Source: Pseudomonas sp. AKS31 (lineage in GTDB: Bacteria; Pseudomonadota; Gammaproteobacteria; Pseudomonadales; Pseudomonadaceae). Taken from it: DNA of 64,000 nt. The notes below the pieces were generated by a model that was not told the DNA's origin, ran no database searches, and saw only the letters and a program-made list of their open reading frames with translations. Location: NCBI RefSeq assembly GCF_023634765.1, contig NZ_JAMLFX010000002.1, positions 593,072 to 657,071 on the forward strand. The letters run 5' to 3'. Below are positions 62,062 to 64,000 of the stretch, piece by piece. The position numbers and the translations under genes are program-made. The first letter of the stretch is position 1; each line of letters begins with the position of its first letter.

Positions 62062-63021
62062 ATGCCTCGCCCTACCGCTACGCAAACCATCCCGCCGCCC
62101 TACCCCCGTTATCTGGCTGTGATCATTCTGTTGTGCATGGGCTGTGCGTTTGCCGGCAATCATGTGGCGGCGCGAGTCGCATTTGATGATGGTGCGGGAG
62201 TGTTGCTGGCGATTCTGATGCGTTCCGGCGGGACCTTGCTGGTGCTCGGCATTCTGGTGCTGTGGCAAAGACAAAGCCTGCGCTTGTCGGCGGGTGCCTG
62301 GCGCTGGCAACTATTGCTGGGCCTGCTGATTGCTGCGCAAAGTCTGTGTCTGTACTCCGCTGTCGCGCGGGTTCCGGTGGCGCTGGCCCTGCTGGTGGCG
62401 AACGTGTTCCCTATTCTGCTGGCATTGCTCACCTGGTTGCTGGGTGGCCAGCGACCGAGCGCACGCACCGCGACCTTGATGGGTTTGATTCTAATGGGGC
62501 TGGTGTTTGTACTGGATGTCCCCGGGCGTCTCTCAGCCACGACACAGGTCAGTACGCAATGGCTGACGGGCGTCGCACTCGCGTTCTGCGCTGCCAGCGT
62601 GTTCGCCTGCGCGCTGTGGATCACCGACCACAAACTGTCTCAGGTACGTGGCTCGGTACGCAGTCTGCTGACCATTTTCATCGTGTTCAGCAGCGTCAAC
62701 CTGGCAGGGCTGACGGGCGCCCTTCCCGGCGGATTGAACCTGCCCGCCACCTCGACCGGATGGCTGGCCCTTGCCACCCTGATGGTGCTGTACGGCACGG
62801 GTTTTATTGTCCTGTTCATTTCAGTCCCTCGGCTGGACATGCCGCGCAATGCCCCGGTGATGAACATCGAGCCATTGGCAACGCTGCTGATGGGCTGGAT
62901 TGTGCTGGACCAGATGCTCAGTAATGGACAGATTGTCGGTGGGGTGATTGTGGTCACGGGCATCGTTTTGCTGACCTACCGTAAAGCAGTCGTCAAGGCA
63001 GAGGTCAAAGCCGGTGCGTGA
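62062..63021 (+). CDS. EamA/DMT family transporter
   Basis: A 319-residue membrane protein with ten hydrophobic segments in two EamA repeats (ILLCMGCAFAGNHVAARVAFDDG ... and TQWLTGVALAFCAASVFACALWITD ... MNIEPLATLLMGWIVLDQML). Such proteins export amino acids or metabolites. ATG 62062 was preferred to an upstream TTG at 62002, which would start inside the inverted repeat. Confidence 0.88.
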   Translation: MPRPTATQTIPPPYPRYLAVIILLCMGCAFAGNHVAARVAFDDGAGVLLAILMRSGGTLLVLGILVLWQRQSLRLSAGAWRWQLLLGLLIAAQSLCLYSAVARVPVALALLVANVFPILLALLTWLLGGQRPSARTATLMGLILMGLVFVLDVPGRLSATTQVSTQWLTGVALAFCAASVFACALWITDHKLSQVRGSVRSLLTIFIVFSSVNLAGLTGALPGGLNLPATSTGWLALATLMVLYGTGFIVLFISVPRLDMPRNAPVMNIEPLATLLMGWIVLDQMLSNGQIVGGVIVVTGIVLLTYRKAVVKAEVKAGA

Positions 63022-63379
63022 AGGGTGAAAGGCGGGTAATCAACCCAAGGCAGTATCGAGCCTCTCAATGAAACTGCAGATCGCGCCACTCGTCCCAGCT
63101 GAAAGCTTGTCGTTAGGTCTCAGCCTTTTTATGCCTGCGTCCAAGCGTCGCAGCAAACAACCATTGGCAAATCCTGCACAAGCCTTAGAATCCCGCGCGC
63201 TCTTGCTGTCGCCAGAGACGGCGACCGCGGCGTAACTGACGGACTAGTCACACCTCGCTGATGGGTGTCCGACCCTACAGCCCTGCCCGCTCGGCGGGCA
63301 CTCGCACCACACACTTTTTCGGCTTGGCAATCGCCTGCGCAGAGGCGCACGTTGCGCTGTTCGATCTTCAGAGGTTTTT
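63022..63379 (+). other. 358-base intergenic leader with two hairpins
   Basis: No gene seen. Close to the next start are two small stems: GGGT-GTCCG-ACCC near 63261-63273 and TGCCCGC-TCG-GCGGGCA at 63284-63300. They lie in what should be the 5' leader of the MFS gene, 80-120 bases before its ATG. I do not recognise a known riboswitch. Confidence 0.4.
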
Positions 63380-64000
63380 ATGTCTCCGCGTTTGCTGGCC
63401 ATGGCGCTGGCGCCCCTGCTCGGGCTGTTCATTGTTGCGCTGGGCAACGGTTTCCTGTCGTCCCTGACCACCCTTCGCCTCGACGCTGCCGGTGCCTCGA
63501 CCACGATGATCGGCATCGTTTCATCCGCCTACTTCATCGGCCTGACTTTGGGGGCGGTGTTCAATGACCGTTTGATTCTGCGCATCGGCCATATCCGCGC
63601 CTACGGCAGCTTTGCCTCGCTGATTGCCGTGACCATTCTGCTGCAGGGTCTGTTCTATGACACGTGGGGCTGGTTCGCCCTGCGCCTGATCAACGGCTGG
63701 GCCACGGTCGGCGTGTTTCTGGTGATCGAAAGCTGGCTGCTGCTGGCGGGCGACGCGAAGATTCGCGGGCGCTTGCTCGCGCTGTACATGATCGTCTTGT
63801 ACGGCGCCGGTGTGCTGGGCCAGGCAACGCTGGGGAAAATCACCGGGTTGAGCGACAGCGCACCGTTCATGGTGGCCGGCATGCTCGCCTCGTTGTCGGT
63901 GTTGCCGATCGTGATCCTGCCGCGCGTGTCGCCGCTGCTCGATCAGGTTGAACCGCTCAAGCCACGGCAATTGTTGGGCGTGACGCCGACCGGGCTGGTC
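63380..64000 (+). CDS. MFS transporter, N-terminal part (runs off the window)
   Basis: 207 codons are visible, open to the window edge. MSPRLLAMALAPLLGLFIVALGNGFLSSLTTLRL, then GIVSSAYFIGLTLGAVFNDRLILRIGHIRAY with the loop 2-3 motif, and WGWFALRLINGWATVGVFLVIESWLL; this is the YcaD/UMF1-like group of major facilitators. GAGG nine bases before the ATG supports the start. Substrate unknown. Confidence 0.88.
   Translation, partial: MSPRLLAMALAPLLGLFIVALGNGFLSSLTTLRLDAAGASTTMIGIVSSAYFIGLTLGAVFNDRLILRIGHIRAYGSFASLIAVTILLQGLFYDTWGWFALRLINGWATVGVFLVIESWLLLAGDAKIRGRLLALYMIVLYGAGVLGQATLGKITGLSDSAPFMVAGMLASLSVLPIVILPRVSPLLDQVEPLKPRQLLGVTPTGLV

Overview
The window looks like chromosomal DNA of a Pseudomonas of the fluorescens group. 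The grounds are its GC-rich coding DNA, chains of ATGA start/stop overlaps, REPIN-type repeats with a 'GTGGGAGCGAGCCTGCTCGCGAA' style end, a complete arnBCADTEF-ugd operon, and catabolic clusters of the kind found in soil and plant pseudomonads. I assigned species group by recognition, not by a database search.

Layout. 27-10983 (minus): a GNAT acetyltransferase, then the lipid A aminoarabinose operon arnB-C-A-D-T-E-F-ugd with an extra ArnT-like membrane glycosyltransferase at its end. 11338-12276: a lone tyrosine recombinase. 12283-14509 (minus): an MCE-type PqiB-PqiC pair without PqiA. 14627-19689: a polyamine module (gamma-glutamyl-polyamine oxidoreductase, periplasmic polyamine-binding protein, glutamine synthetase-like ligase) with a divergent AraC-type regulator. 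19783-23720: a FecI-FecR-TonB receptor iron-signalling set. 23777-32348: a sucrose-type cluster (LacI repressor, GH32 hydrolase, sugar ABC transporter) with a divergent ScrY-like porin and a LacI-type palindrome between them.

32398-34840 is the most unusual part: an AT-richer cassette of a TSUP permease, a TauD-like dioxygenase and a possible 12-residue peptide ORF followed by a perfect hairpin, next to about 600 bases without a convincing gene. 34841-40026: a membrane PQQ dehydrogenase, a GntR regulator that appears to carry two winged helices, and a divergent racemase-like plus hydroxypyruvate isomerase-like pair. 40196-46643: a DUF985 cupin, an ArsO-like monooxygenase, a PmpA/PmpB (YeeE/YedE) pair, a cation:proton antiporter, an APC amino acid/polyamine transporter and a lone family 3 binding protein. 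46640-47284: a divergent dTMP-kinase-like protein. 47342-54017: xylose regulator, isomerase and XylFGH importer, with a REPIN inside the transporter operon and no xylulokinase. 54028-60521: LysR and MFS genes, divergent from a three-subunit molybdenum hydroxylase (cytochrome c, 2Fe-2S, Mo subunits) whose cytochrome start is coupled to an 18-codon leader ORF. 60692-64000: an old yellow enzyme, an EamA exporter and the start of an MFS gene that runs off the window.

The window therefore combines envelope defence (arn, pqiBC), iron sensing, uptake and use of sugars and polyamines, and periplasmic oxidation. No tRNA, rRNA, CRISPR array, prophage or IS element was seen.
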